Notes: generated by a model not told the origin, from the sequence alone. A stretch of DNA of 64,000 nucleotides from Pontimicrobium sp. SW4 (GCF_039954625.1 NZ_CP157199.1:62001-126000), one strand, 5' to 3'; counted from the stretch's first letter, positions 16,837 through 25,851 are shown. Numbers and translations: made by a program.

Positions 16837-17751
16837 TTAATTTATTATAAGCTTTCGTGTCGTAAAAGCATTGTCTTGTTCTGCTCTTAAAATATATACA
16901 CCTGTATTTAAATTAGAAACATTTAAACGGTTATTAGTAATGGTTCTTTGTATTACTTGCTTACCAAGAATATCAAATACACTAACCTTCATTGGTGTAC
17001 GATTGTTGCTTGAAATATTTACAAATGCTTCTGAAGAAGGGTTAGGATATAACTCAAAACCTTCTATTTGGTTTTCTTTGGTTGATGCAACTGATCTAGA
17101 TGCATTTGGAGTACCATACGAGGGCCCACCAGTAGGGTCTGTGTCAAACTGATTTTTATCGACAAAATTACCACTTGCATCAAATACAACAACTTCCTCA
17201 TCTGGCTGACCAAAATTTATTGTCACGGTGTTATACCAATCTTCAGTGGTTCCATCTCTAAAAGCTAAAAGAGGTTCGAATTCACCATTATATAAAATAT
17301 CAGTTCCACCTAGTATATTTCCATATAGAGTAGGGTCATCACCTCCAGAATCAGATACTCCTACAGCATCTAGTATTGATCCAAGTGAAGAAGTATCAAA
17401 AGTCCCATCATTTGATGGATCTAAATCATCTCCTGTGCTGCCAGTAAATGCATCAGTTAAAACTACTGTGAAGGAAGGATTTTCTAAATCAGGCATCGTT
17501 ACAACAGCTAAACCATTAGCATCAAAACTTCCAGTCACATTTGATGCTCTGTCAACAATTCCGTTATAGCCAGCATCATTTTCGATGCTTAAAATCCATA
17601 AATCAAAAGTAGTATTTGGAGTTCCTTTTAGTTCAAAAGTAGAATTAGATGGATCCGTTCCTGCTGGGTTAGGTTCAAATTCATTTATTTTCTGTCCAAA
17701 AGATAAAGAGGTTATAATAAGGGCACTAAATAAAAAGTAAAGTTTTTTCAT
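16837..17751 (-). CDS. Secreted protein with T9SS type A sorting domain
   Basis: The 304-residue protein has a Sec signal peptide (about 1-20, ending LSFGQ). A middle region rich in beta structure begins INEFEPNPAGTDPSNS and resembles lamin-tail-like domains. The last 80 residues are a T9SS type A sorting domain (LYPNPSSEAFVNIS, VFDILGKQV, LNTGVYILRA, TTRKLIIN). It should be exported through the outer membrane and anchored at the cell surface or released. There is no recognisable catalytic motif. It has its own terminator. Confidence 0.88.
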   Translation of the reverse strand: MKKLYFLFSALIITSLSFGQKINEFEPNPAGTDPSNSTFELKGTPNTTFDLWILSIENDAGYNGIVDRASNVTGSFDANGLAVVTMPDLENPSFTVVLTDAFTGSTGDDLDPSNDGTFDTSSLGSILDAVGVSDSGGDDPTLYGNILGGTDILYNGEFEPLLAFRDGTTEDWYNTVTINFGQPDEEVVVFDASGNFVDKNQFDTDPTGGPSYGTPNASRSVASTKENQIEGFELYPNPSSEAFVNISSNNRTPMKVSVFDILGKQVIQRTITNNRLNVSNLNTGVYILRAEQDNAFTTRKLIIN

Positions 17752-17812
17752 AAAACGAGGATTTAATTAATTAAGGACTACTAATATAGGAAGAATTTTA
17801 GGTTTAAACGCA

Positions 17813-17840
17813 AAAAAGCAACCATAAAAGGCTGCTTTTT
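17813..17840 (-). terminator. Terminator after the short T9SS-sorted protein
   Basis: AAAAAGCA paired with TGCTTTTT, extended by CC/GG, has a T-tract on the minus strand 25 bases after the stop at 17865. Confidence 0.7.
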
Positions 17841-17864
17841 ACATAAATATAATGTTTTATTAAA

Positions 17865-18206
17865 TTATCTTACTACTAATTTACGCGTGGCAGAGAGTTT
17901 TCCTTCTTTAATTTTTAAAATGTACACACCTGGATTAAGGTCTTGTATTTTAAGCTCTTTACCATATAGCACTTGAGAAATTACTTTTTTGCCTAGTACA
18001 TCAAAAATTTCAATATTTTTAGCAAGATTGTACTTAGTACTAATATATACTTTTCCGTTATTTACAGGGTTTGGAAAAATGGTTAAACCCTCAATATTTT
18101 CGGTGGTATTCTTAGTAGCAATTCCATCATTAGATTGCGCATAAGAGGACACAGATGCAAATAGCATCGTTAAAAATAAAAATTTAAAAATGTAGTTTTT
18201 TTTCAT
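17865..18206 (-). CDS. Minimal T9SS cargo: signal peptide plus sorting domain only
   Basis: Only 113 residues long. A Sec signal peptide (about 1-23, ending SYAQ) is followed by about 15 linker residues and then directly by a complete type A sorting domain (GLTIFPNPVNNGKVYIS, IFDVLGKKV, LNPGVYILKIKEGK, TRKLVVR). There is no room for a functional domain in between. It may act as a small surface protein in its own right, or be the remains of a longer gene, but signal, frame and terminator are all intact. It is divergent from the two-component system at 18418. Confidence 0.85.
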   Translation of the reverse strand: MKKNYIFKFLFLTMLFASVSSYAQSNDGIATKNTTENIEGLTIFPNPVNNGKVYISTKYNLAKNIEIFDVLGKKVISQVLYGKELKIQDLNPGVYILKIKEGKLSATRKLVVR

Positions 18207-18417
18207 ATAAAAAGGGTTCTGCTATTAATCATTAATAGTAAAAGTAATAAAACAGTCGCAAAAGCTATACCAAAATGATGTTAAAAAAAACTGTTTTTTA
18301 TCGAAAAGGTTAAAATAATATCATTTGCATGTTACCAAAATGTTATTAAACGGCGTTTTAGTCTTATTCTTTTTGTTTAATTTTATCTTTGCAGCATCTA
18401 ATATGATATGATAATTA
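18207..18417. promoter_or_regulatory. Divergent promoter region of the two-component system
   Basis: The 211-base gap holds a -7 element TATCTTTG at 18384-18391 (exact TAnnTTTG), 26 bases before the response-regulator ATG. No ORF or clear inverted repeat was seen in the rest, which is A/T-rich with several T-runs. Confidence 0.5.
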
Positions 18418-19101
18418 ATGGAAAAAAAAAGCATTAAAATACTTCTTGTAGATGATGAACCAGATATTCTAGAGATAGTTGGTTATAACTTGTCATCTGA
18501 AGGATACAAAGTTATTAAAGCTGAAAATGGAGTAGAAGCTGTAAAAAAGGCAAAGAAAGAAAAGCCACAGCTTATTATTTTAGATGTTATGATGCCTGAA
18601 ATGGATGGTATTGAAGCTTGTGAGCAAATTAGATTAATTCCTGAACTTAAAGATGTAATCATCACTTTTTTAACAGCAAGGGGAGAAGATTACTCGCAAG
18701 TAGCAGGATTTGATGCAGGAGCAGACGATTATATTACCAAACCTATTAAACCTAAAGTGTTAGTAAGTAAAGTTAAAGCTTTATTGCGTCGTTACAAGGA
18801 GCAAGAAAAACAAGAAAATGTTTTAAAAATTGGTAATTTAACTATTGACAGGGATGAGTATAAAATTTTATTAAAAGGAAAAGAAATTGTACTGCCAAGA
18901 AAAGAGTTTGAATTATTATCTTTATTGACCTCTAAACCAGGAAAAGTATTTAAAAGAGACGAAATTTTAGATAAAGTTTGGGGAAATGAAGTTGTTGTAG
19001 GCGGAAGAACTATTGATGTTCACATTAGAAAACTTAGAGAGAAAATAGGTGACAACACATTTAAAACAGTTAAAGGAGTAGGGTATAAGTTTGTAAGTTA
19101 A
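18418..19101 (+). CDS. PhoB/OmpR-family response regulator
   Basis: The 227-residue protein has a receiver domain with the acidic pocket D12/D13, phospho-acceptor D56 (IILDVMMPEMDG) and K108 (ITKPIK). A C-terminal OmpR-type winged helix (about 130-227) contains the LPRKEFELLSLL and VGGRTIDVHIRKLREKIG recognition region. It is encoded with its histidine kinase, with a 1-base overlap (TAATG), and the pair resembles the PhoB/PhoR type. The signal is not known. Confidence 0.94.
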   Translation: MEKKSIKILLVDDEPDILEIVGYNLSSEGYKVIKAENGVEAVKKAKKEKPQLIILDVMMPEMDGIEACEQIRLIPELKDVIITFLTARGEDYSQVAGFDAGADDYITKPIKPKVLVSKVKALLRRYKEQEKQENVLKIGNLTIDRDEYKILLKGKEIVLPRKEFELLSLLTSKPGKVFKRDEILDKVWGNEVVVGGRTIDVHIRKLREKIGDNTFKTVKGVGYKFVS

Positions 19102-20144
19102 TGGCAAAAACCTTTAAAAGATCATATAAATTTGCGTTTAAATCGGCAATATTTATAACTGCAATTTTAACACTCTTAGTGAGTGTTTTTTTATATGCTC
19201 AACATTCACTTGATGTATTGGTTATTTCAGTCTTTGCAATAGCTAGTTTTTTAACGTCTTTTTTTATTATTCAGTATCGTGTGCAACAGTTCATATACAA
19301 GAGAGTGAAAAAGATTTATGATGATCTTACCTTATTGGAATCTAGCTCTTTTAGTACAAGTAGAATAACAACAGACATGGCAACTTTAACTCAAGAAATT
19401 GATAAATACGCCAAGAATAAGAAAATAGAAATAGAAGCTCTTAAAATACGTGAGCAATATAGAAAAGAATTTATTGGCAATGTCTCTCACGAGCTCAAAA
19501 CACCATTGTTTATGGTGCAAGGTTATATTTCAACCTTAATAGATGGTGCCGCTGATGATAAAGTTATTAGGGAAAAATATTTAACAAGAGCAGAAAAAGG
19601 TGTTGAGCGTTTAATATATATTATTAAAGATTTGGATATGATTACCAAGTTTGAAGCTGGTGATTTAAGGTTAGATATTGGGTCATTTGATATTGTAGAA
19701 TTAGTTGAAAATGTTTTTGAACTACTTGAAATGAAGGCTGCCAAGAAAAAAATAGCACTTACCTTCGATATGGATTATAAACATCCAATTATGGTAAATG
19801 GAGATAAGGAGCGTATACAGCAAGTATTATCAAATTTAGTGGTAAACTCTATTAAATATGGAGAAAAAAATGGGACTACAGAAGTTAGTATAGAAAACCT
19901 AATTAAAAATAAGGTAATAGTAAGGGTAACTGATAATGGAGAAGGTATTGAAAAAAATTATATACCAAGACTATTTGAGCGTTTTTATAGAGTGGATAAA
20001 AGCGGTTCTCGAAAAGAAGGAGGTTCAGGTTTAGGACTTGCTATTGTGAAACACATTATTGAAGCACATGAGGAGAAATTATATGTAGAAAGCGAATATG
20101 GTATTGGAAGTGAATTTTCATTTACACTCGAAAAGACTAAATAA
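19101..20144 (+). CDS. Sensor histidine kinase (PhoR-like)
   Basis: The 347-residue membrane kinase has two transmembrane helices close together (about 13-34 and 37-58), leaving almost no periplasmic loop, so it probably senses within the membrane or through partners. HisKA contains NVSHELKTPL with His130. The ATPase domain shows the N-box NLVVNSIKYG, DNGEGI and GSGLGLAIVKH. It phosphorylates the response regulator encoded just upstream. Its last 27 bases overlap the convergent glycosyltransferase gene. Confidence 0.93.
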   Translation: MAKTFKRSYKFAFKSAIFITAILTLLVSVFLYAQHSLDVLVISVFAIASFLTSFFIIQYRVQQFIYKRVKKIYDDLTLLESSSFSTSRITTDMATLTQEIDKYAKNKKIEIEALKIREQYRKEFIGNVSHELKTPLFMVQGYISTLIDGAADDKVIREKYLTRAEKGVERLIYIIKDLDMITKFEAGDLRLDIGSFDIVELVENVFELLEMKAAKKKIALTFDMDYKHPIMVNGDKERIQQVLSNLVVNSIKYGEKNGTTEVSIENLIKNKVIVRVTDNGEGIEKNYIPRLFERFYRVDKSGSRKEGGSGLGLAIVKHIIEAHEEKLYVESEYGIGSEFSFTLEKTK

Positions 20145-21179
20145 TTCATTATAGTCTGCTGTTTTCTCAATATTTGTAAAGCCTTTGTAAGCTATTATGT
20201 TGTTTAACTTCTCTAAAGTGAAATTATCTTGAGAACAAAAAGGAGCGACACCTTCCTTATCAAATTTTTTAGCTAAATATTCTTGCTCAAACTGCTCTGG
20301 AGTAGGAATAAAAAACGCTTTTTTTTCTAGTTTGGCTAAATCCATAATGGTCGTATATCCAGAACGAGATATAATAAGATCAGTTTCATTTATAGTTGTT
20401 TCAAGTTCTTTTGACGTCATATAATTATAGATTGTTAAATTATTTTGAGTTATTATTTTTTGTTTAGATTCAATAACTCCTTTTATAAAAATTACATTCC
20501 CATTATAATCTGTTAATTCCAAAAGCAATTTTTTTTCTAAAATTGTTCGCTGAGGTTCTGGACCAGATAATAAAATCATTAAATCATGCCTTTTTTGCAG
20601 ATTCATTTTGCTAAACCTACTTAAAGCACCAATATACTTTGTTGTATTCAAGGTGTTGTAAGAATGGCCTAATTCTCCACTTAAATTATTATATCCTTCA
20701 AAATCAGGAATCCAACACTCGTCAAATTTCTTTATGATTTTCTGGTGTAATTTAGTACTCAACAAAGTGGTAGTTCCACTCAAGACATTTAATTGATGTG
20801 TCATATACACAGAGGGTATCTTTTTTGAGTAAACGCCAAACCTATTATCCGAAATAATCCCATCAATATTGTTTTTTGCAACCAAATTCTGAATAATTTT
20901 ATGTTCAGCTTTAATGGCTTTCAAAATCCTTGGGGCATCTTTTAATATTTTAAGCCTTAAGTGATTTCCTTTTTTTGAGTACTCAATATCATAAGAAGGC
21001 AATTCAATGCATTCTAATTCAGCAAATTCTTTTTGTAAAAGCGATAAAGCATTACCATCACTAGCAATAATTGGTTCAAACCCATTAATAAGTAAGGCAT
21101 TAATGATTGGAATGCAGCGAGTGGCATGACCAAGCCCCCAATTTAAAGGAGCAATTAAAATTCGTTTTTTCAAATTCAT
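20118..21179 (-). CDS. GT28-like glycosyltransferase family protein
   Basis: The protein is about 353 residues from ATG 21179 (MNLKKRILIAPLNWGLGHATR); an ATG three codons upstream is possible. The N-terminal LNWGLGHATRCIPIINAL and the C-terminal SGYTTIMDLAKLEKKAFFIPTPEQFEQEYLA are the acceptor- and donor-binding signatures of the MurG/GT28 group. Members of this kind are annotated as glycosyltransferases or teichoic-acid-like biosynthesis proteins. The sugar and acceptor are unknown. It is cytoplasmic or membrane-associated and runs antisense to the 3' end of the histidine kinase gene. Confidence 0.78.
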   Translation of the reverse strand: MNLKKRILIAPLNWGLGHATRCIPIINALLINGFEPIIASDGNALSLLQKEFAELECIELPSYDIEYSKKGNHLRLKILKDAPRILKAIKAEHKIIQNLVAKNNIDGIISDNRFGVYSKKIPSVYMTHQLNVLSGTTTLLSTKLHQKIIKKFDECWIPDFEGYNNLSGELGHSYNTLNTTKYIGALSRFSKMNLQKRHDLMILLSGPEPQRTILEKKLLLELTDYNGNVIFIKGVIESKQKIITQNNLTIYNYMTSKELETTINETDLIISRSGYTTIMDLAKLEKKAFFIPTPEQFEQEYLAKKFDKEGVAPFCSQDNFTLEKLNNIIAYKGFTNIEKTADYNELFSLFECK

Positions 21180-21210
21180 TAAAAACAAAGATAAAGCTAA
21201 TTTGTTTGCT

Positions 21211-21218
21211 TAATTTTG
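21211..21218 (+). promoter_or_regulatory. trmB -7 promoter element
   Basis: TAATTTTG matches TAnnTTTG exactly and lies 19 bases before the GTG start of trmB. Confidence 0.5.
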
Positions 21219-21237
21219 TCAAAATTTTATAGATAAA

Positions 21238-21912
21238 GTGGGAAGTAAAAATAAGCTTAAACGGTTTAAAGAAAACGAGACCTTTAATAATGTGTTTCAG
21301 CCATCTAGAGTAGATTTGGTTGAAGGGGGCTATAAGTTAAAAGGTAATTGGAGGCAACATTTTTTTAAAAACAATAACCCATTAGTTTTAGAATTAGGCT
21401 GTGGGAAAGGTGAGTATAGTGTTGAATTGGCGAAAAAATATCCAAAAAAAAATTTCATAGGGATAGACATTAAAGGTGCTCGTTTTTGGAGAGGAGCAAA
21501 AACTGCTATTGAAGAAAACATTGAAAATGTAGCTTTTATAAGAACACAAATAGAACTTATAGAATATGCATTTGCTGAAAACGAAGTAGATGAAATTTGG
21601 ATAACCTTTCCAGATCCTCAAATAAAATACAAGCGTACAAAACACAGAATGACTAATACAGAATTTCTAAAACGCTACAAAAAAGTATTAAAACCAGAAG
21701 GTGTGGTTAACCTAAAAACTGACAGCGAGTTTATGCATGGTTACACATTAGGGCTATTACATGGAGAAGGTCATGAGGTGCTTTATGCTAACCATAATGT
21801 GTACAAACAAGAAGGTAGTCCAGACGAAGTTACAAGCATTCAAACTTTTTATGAAAGTCAATATTTAGAGCAAAACAAACCAATTACGTATATTAGGTTC
21901 AAAATTAAGTAA
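21238..21912 (+). CDS. trmB: tRNA (guanine-N7-)-methyltransferase
   Basis: The 224-residue SAM-dependent methyltransferase modifies G46 in tRNA. The SAM site is LVLELGCGKGEYS, FIGIDIKGARFWRGAKTA follows, and ITFPDPQIKYKRTKHRM is the TrmB catalytic signature. The start is GTG (21238), giving MGSKNKLKRF, the usual N terminus in this lineage. It is followed after 3 bases by a LysE-type exporter and an alkyltransferase-like gene, forming a small operon. Confidence 0.93.
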   Translation: MGSKNKLKRFKENETFNNVFQPSRVDLVEGGYKLKGNWRQHFFKNNNPLVLELGCGKGEYSVELAKKYPKKNFIGIDIKGARFWRGAKTAIEENIENVAFIRTQIELIEYAFAENEVDEIWITFPDPQIKYKRTKHRMTNTEFLKRYKKVLKPEGVVNLKTDSEFMHGYTLGLLHGEGHEVLYANHNVYKQEGSPDEVTSIQTFYESQYLEQNKPITYIRFKIK

Positions 21913-21915
21913 ACG

Positions 21916-22545
21916 TTGGATATTACTTTTATCTTCTTTTTAGGTTTAGTTATTGCATTTGTTGGTGTAATTCCTCCAGGATTGCTTAATATGACAGCTG
22001 CAAAAATAAGCTTAAAAGAAGATGCAAATCGAGGCATTTTATTTTCTATTGGTGTTTGTGTTGTTGTGTGTTTACAAACGTATCTTGCAGCTATTTTTGC
22101 AAAATATTTGAGCAATCATCCCGAAGTCATTACTATTCTTCAGCGAGTAGCCTTTGTCATATTCGTTTTAATAACCATCTATTTTTTGTTGTTAGCGAGA
22201 AAACAACCTAAGCCAGATGTTGAGGCTAATGTAAGGAGTAAGCACAGACGATTTTTTCAAGGAATGCTTTTATCTGCTTTAAACGTATTTCCTATTCCTT
22301 ACCAAGCATATATGACCTTGACTTTAGCGTCATTTGGCTGGTTAACTTTTGAAACTTATAGTATTATATCTTATGTAGCAGGAGCAGCTTCAGGGACATT
22401 TGTAATGCTTTACATATATATCTTCTTTTTCGATAAGATTAAAAATGAAAAGTTGACATCTCAAAAAAGTATGAACTACATAATAGGTACTATTACTGGA
22501 ATTATAGCTGTTTTTACATTGATTAATATTATTAAAGAAATTTAA
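21916..22545 (+). CDS. LysE/RhtB-family amino-acid exporter
   Basis: The 209-residue membrane protein has about six helices and the LysE signature GVIPPGLLNMTAAKISLKED near the N terminus. The start is TTG at 21916, because the trmB stop ends only 3 bases upstream. LysE proteins export basic or small neutral amino acids or derivatives, and the substrate is not predictable. It is part of the trmB operon. Confidence 0.82.
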   Translation: MDITFIFFLGLVIAFVGVIPPGLLNMTAAKISLKEDANRGILFSIGVCVVVCLQTYLAAIFAKYLSNHPEVITILQRVAFVIFVLITIYFLLLARKQPKPDVEANVRSKHRRFFQGMLLSALNVFPIPYQAYMTLTLASFGWLTFETYSIISYVAGAASGTFVMLYIYIFFFDKIKNEKLTSQKSMNYIIGTITGIIAVFTLINIIKEI

Positions 22546-22548
22546 GAG

Positions 22549-22878
22549 ATGAAGCCAGAAACCCTTAACTTTTTTGATAAAGTTTATGAAGTGGCAAAGC
22601 TTATTCCTTATGGAAAAGTAACAAGTTATGGAGCTATTGCTACATATTTAGGGGCAGCAAGAAGCGCAAGAATGGTTGGTTATGCCATGAATGGTTCTAG
22701 TGGTAAAGATGTTCCTGCACATCGCGTGGTAAATAGAAAAGGACTGTTAACTGGGAAACATTATTTTGATGGTACTAATTTAATGCAGCAACTTTTAGAG
22801 AGTGAAGGCATTGAGGTTGTTGATAATCAAATTCAGAACTTAGAAAAAGTTTTTTGGGATCCTTCAAAGGAGATATGA
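22549..22878 (+). CDS. Alkyltransferase-like (ATL) DNA-binding protein
   Basis: The 109-residue MGMT-fold protein has only the DNA-binding domain: IPYGKVTSYGAIATYLG, the arginine-finger ARSARMVGYAMNG and PAHRVVNRKG. The catalytic Cys of the PCHR motif is Ala, so it cannot accept alkyl groups. ATL proteins of this type bind O6-alkylguanine and hand it to nucleotide excision repair. It starts 3 bases after the LysE gene. Confidence 0.85.
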   Translation: MKPETLNFFDKVYEVAKLIPYGKVTSYGAIATYLGAARSARMVGYAMNGSSGKDVPAHRVVNRKGLLTGKHYFDGTNLMQQLLESEGIEVVDNQIQNLEKVFWDPSKEI

Positions 22879-22962
22879 TTATATAAAACGACAGCATAAT
22901 AAAACACAATCCACCGATAAATCATTTCAATATAAGTACTTCTCATTTTAAACATTTCGCAG

Positions 22963-22970
22963 TATATTTG
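22963..22970 (+). promoter_or_regulatory. mrp -7 promoter element
   Basis: TATATTTG matches TAnnTTTG and lies 29 bases before the GTG start of the Mrp gene. Confidence 0.5.
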
Positions 22971-22999
22971 TGTCTTAGAATAAATCTAAATAAGATAAA

Positions 23000-24133
23000 G
23001 TGAAGTTAAATAAGCAAGATATATTTAAGGCTTTAGAGTCTATTACTGTTCCTGGTGAAGGACAAAATATGGTTGAAAGCGGTGCGGTTAAAAATATAGT
23101 GACTTTTGCAGATGAAGTTATTGTTGACATCACTATAAAAAATCCAAGCTTACAAGCAAAAAAACGTACAGAAGTGGATATCATGAAAACGATTCACGAT
23201 TTGGTGTACGAAAAAGCAAAAGTAAAAGTGAATATAAAAGTGGAAGCTCCTCCAGCGTCTGTAAATCAGATTAAAGGGAATTCAATACCGGGAATTAAAA
23301 ACATTGTTGCTGTTGCTTCTGGAAAAGGAGGTGTTGGAAAATCTACTGTAACTTCAAATATGGCAGTTACATTATCAAAAATGGGGTTTAAAGTTGGTAT
23401 TCTGGATGCAGATATTTATGGACCTTCTATTCCTATAATGTTTGATGTAGCTGAGGCTAGACCTTTAGCAGTTAATATTGATGGAAAATCTAAAATGAAG
23501 CCTGTCGAGAATTATGGCGTAAAGATTTTATCTATCGGATTTTTTACTCAACCTAATCAAGCAGTTATATGGAGGGGTCCAATGGCAGCAAAAGCTTTAA
23601 ATCAAATGATTTTTGATGCAGCTTGGGGAGAATTAGACTTTTTACTTATCGATTTACCTCCTGGAACTGGCGATATACATTTAAGTATTATGCAATCACT
23701 TCCAATTACTGGGGCTGTAGTTGTGAGCACACCACAAAATGTGGCTTTAGCTGATGCCAAAAAAGGAGTTGCTATGTTTCAGCAAGAAAATATTAACGTT
23801 CCTGTATTAGGAATGGTAGAGAACATGGCGTATTTCACACCACAAGAATTGCCAGAAAATAAATATTATATTTTTGGGAAAGAAGGAGCTAAAAATTTAG
23901 CTGAAGATTTAAAAGTTCCATTCTTAGGTGAAATTCCTTTGGTGCAAAGTGTAAGAGAAGCAGGAGATGTAGGGCGACCAGCAGCATTACAAATAGCAAC
24001 ACCTATTGAGGAAGCTTTTGAAAGTTTAACAAGGAATGTAGTTCAGGAAGTAGTAAATAGAAATACAGATTTACCTCCGACTGAAGCTATACAAATAACC
24101 ACAATGGCTGGATGTTCAGCTGTAAATAAATAG
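23000..24133 (+). CDS. mrp: Mrp/NBP35-family Fe-S cluster carrier ATPase
   Basis: The 377-residue protein has an N-terminal DUF59/MIP18-like domain (about 1-95), then a deviant Walker A site VASGKGGVGKSTVTSNMA and DADIYGPSIP, with LLIDLPPGTGD as Walker B. ApbC/Mrp proteins bind and transfer Fe-S clusters to apoproteins. The start is GTG. The NifU-like gene begins 2 bases after its stop, and the two likely work as scaffold and carrier. Confidence 0.92.
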   Translation: MKLNKQDIFKALESITVPGEGQNMVESGAVKNIVTFADEVIVDITIKNPSLQAKKRTEVDIMKTIHDLVYEKAKVKVNIKVEAPPASVNQIKGNSIPGIKNIVAVASGKGGVGKSTVTSNMAVTLSKMGFKVGILDADIYGPSIPIMFDVAEARPLAVNIDGKSKMKPVENYGVKILSIGFFTQPNQAVIWRGPMAAKALNQMIFDAAWGELDFLLIDLPPGTGDIHLSIMQSLPITGAVVVSTPQNVALADAKKGVAMFQQENINVPVLGMVENMAYFTPQELPENKYYIFGKEGAKNLAEDLKVPFLGEIPLVQSVREAGDVGRPAALQIATPIEEAFESLTRNVVQEVVNRNTDLPPTEAIQITTMAGCSAVNK

Positions 24134-24135
24134 TT

Positions 24136-24381
24136 ATGATGACGTCAGAAGAACTTAGGTTAAATATAGAAAAAGCACTAGATGAAATCCGTCCATTTTT
24201 ACAAAGTGATGGAGGCGATATTTCGCTGTTATCTATTGAAGATGATAAATTTGTAAAAGTGCAGCTTGAAGGCGCTTGTACAAGCTGTAGCGTTAATCAA
24301 ATGACACTTAAATCTGGCGTTGAAATGACTATCAAGAAATACGCACCGCAAATTGAAAGCGTAATTAATATAGAAATCTAA
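24136..24381 (+). CDS. NifU-like Fe-S scaffold (C-terminal domain type)
   Basis: The 81-residue protein is the stand-alone NifU C-terminal domain: LDEIRPFLQSDGGDISL followed by the CTSC cluster ligands (GACTSCSVNQMTLKSGVE). It should bind a [4Fe-4S] cluster between two subunits. It lies directly behind the Mrp ATPase and before the flavin reductase and ferredoxin. The first ATG of an ATG-ATG pair is taken. Confidence 0.9.
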   Translation: MMTSEELRLNIEKALDEIRPFLQSDGGDISLLSIEDDKFVKVQLEGACTSCSVNQMTLKSGVEMTIKKYAPQIESVINIEI

Positions 24382-24418
24382 GGTGACTTTTATCACATTT
24401 TTTTATTTCCAAAATAAT

Positions 24419-24426
24419 TATTTTTG
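24419..24426 (+). promoter_or_regulatory. -7 element of the flavin reductase-ferredoxin unit
   Basis: TATTTTTG matches TAnnTTTG, 21 bases before the ATG at 24448. Confidence 0.45.
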
Positions 24427-24447
24427 CGACTTTAAATTACACTCTTA

Positions 24448-25512
24448 ATGATTTCTACAGACATACTTATTATTGGAGCTGGACCTACAGGATTATTTAC
24501 CGTTTTTGAAGCAGGATTACTAAAATTAAAATGCCATTTAATAGATGCTTTGCCACAACCTGGAGGACAATGCTCTGAAATATATCCGAAAAAACCGATC
24601 TATGATATCCCAGCATATCCCGAAATTCTTGCTGGAGACTTAACAGAAAAGCTGATAGAACAATGCAAACAGTTTGAACCTGGATTTACCTTAGGTGAGC
24701 GTGCTGAAACTATAGAAAAGCAAGACGATGGTACATTTGTTGTAACTACAAATAAAGGGACTAAACATCACGCTCCTATCGTGGCTATTGCTGGAGGCTT
24801 AGGTAGTTTTGAACCACGAAAACCTTTAATACCGAATATTACAGACTTTGAAGATAAAGGAGTTGAGTACATAATTAAAGACCCAGAAATCTATAGAAAT
24901 AAGAGTGTCGTTATCGCAGGTGGAGGAGATTCAGCCTTAGATTGGAGTATCTTTTTGAGTGATGTTGCATCTAGTATTACACTAATTCATAGAAGAAATG
25001 AATTTAGAGGTCATTTAGATTCTGTTGAAAAAGTTCAAGAATTAAAAAATCAAGGAAGAATAAACCTTGTAACTCCAGCTGAGGTTATTGACATTGTTGG
25101 TGATGATACTCATGTAAGTGGTGTCACAGTCAAGCAATCTGGTGAAGAGGACAAAGAATTTAATATTGAGTGTGACTATTTTATACCTCTTTTTGGTTTG
25201 TCTCCAAAACTTGGCCCCATTGCAAATTGGGGACTGGAAATTGAAAAAAATGCTATTAAGGTTAATAATGCTTTAGATTACCAGACTAATATTCCTGGGG
25301 TTTTTGCTATTGGAGATGTAAATACGTATCCTGGGAAATTGAAATTAATTTTGTGTGGTTTCCATGAGGCTACACTAATGTGTCAAGCTGCTTATCAAAT
25401 AATTAATCCTGGCAAGAAATATGTATTAAAATATACGACTGTAAGCGGTATTGATGGATTTGATGGCACAAGAAAAGAAGCACCAAAAGCTGTTGTTAAA
25501 AAAATTAATTAG
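24448..25512 (+). CDS. Thioredoxin-reductase-like ferredoxin-NAD(P) reductase
   Basis: The 354-residue FAD/NAD(P) enzyme has the dinucleotide motif DILIIGAGPTGLFTVFEAGL, a second Rossmann site VVIAGGGDSALDW and the C-terminal PGVFAIGDV FAD motif. There is no redox CxxC between the domains, which separates it from true thioredoxin reductase and fits the YumC-type ferredoxin/flavodoxin-NADP reductases. The next gene, overlapping by 1 base, encodes a [2Fe-2S] ferredoxin that is the natural partner. Confidence 0.88.
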   Translation: MISTDILIIGAGPTGLFTVFEAGLLKLKCHLIDALPQPGGQCSEIYPKKPIYDIPAYPEILAGDLTEKLIEQCKQFEPGFTLGERAETIEKQDDGTFVVTTNKGTKHHAPIVAIAGGLGSFEPRKPLIPNITDFEDKGVEYIIKDPEIYRNKSVVIAGGGDSALDWSIFLSDVASSITLIHRRNEFRGHLDSVEKVQELKNQGRINLVTPAEVIDIVGDDTHVSGVTVKQSGEEDKEFNIECDYFIPLFGLSPKLGPIANWGLEIEKNAIKVNNALDYQTNIPGVFAIGDVNTYPGKLKLILCGFHEATLMCQAAYQIINPGKKYVLKYTTVSGIDGFDGTRKEAPKAVVKKIN

Positions 25513-25850
25513 TGGGAAATAGTCAAGATATAAAAGTTACAATTATAGATAGAGAAGGTGTTTCTCATAATATTGATGCACCTACAGACATGGCAATGAA
25601 TTTAATGGAGGTAGTTCGTGCTTATGAGCTTGCACCAGAAGGTACTATAGGTGTTTGCGGTGGTATGGCAATGTGTGCTTCTTGCCAATGCTATGTGTTA
25701 AGTGATACAGAATTACCTGAAAAGCAAGATGATGAAGATGCTATGCTTTCTGAAGCATTTTATGTAAAAGATAATTCTCGCTTAGGTTGTCAAATTCAAA
25801 TGACACCAGAAATGAACGGTTTAAAAGTAGAACTGGCTCCTGAGAGTTAA
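25512..25850 (+). CDS. Adrenodoxin-type [2Fe-2S] ferredoxin
   Basis: The 112-residue ferredoxin has cluster ligands in GVCGGMAMCASCQCYV and a distal Cys in RLGCQIQMT, the C-x5-C-x2-C...C pattern of adrenodoxin/ISC ferredoxins. The start is GTG at 25512, which shares its first base with the stop of the reductase gene. It would receive electrons from that reductase and may supply Fe-S assembly or oxygenases such as the Rieske protein at 28836 (inference). Confidence 0.9.
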   Translation: MGNSQDIKVTIIDREGVSHNIDAPTDMAMNLMEVVRAYELAPEGTIGVCGGMAMCASCQCYVLSDTELPEKQDDEDAMLSEAFYVKDNSRLGCQIQMTPEMNGLKVELAPES

Positions 25851-25851
25851 A

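Noticed and set aside
22549..22878. Functional O6-methylguanine methyltransferase
   Set aside because: The acceptor Cys is replaced by Ala (PAHR), so the repair reaction is not possible.
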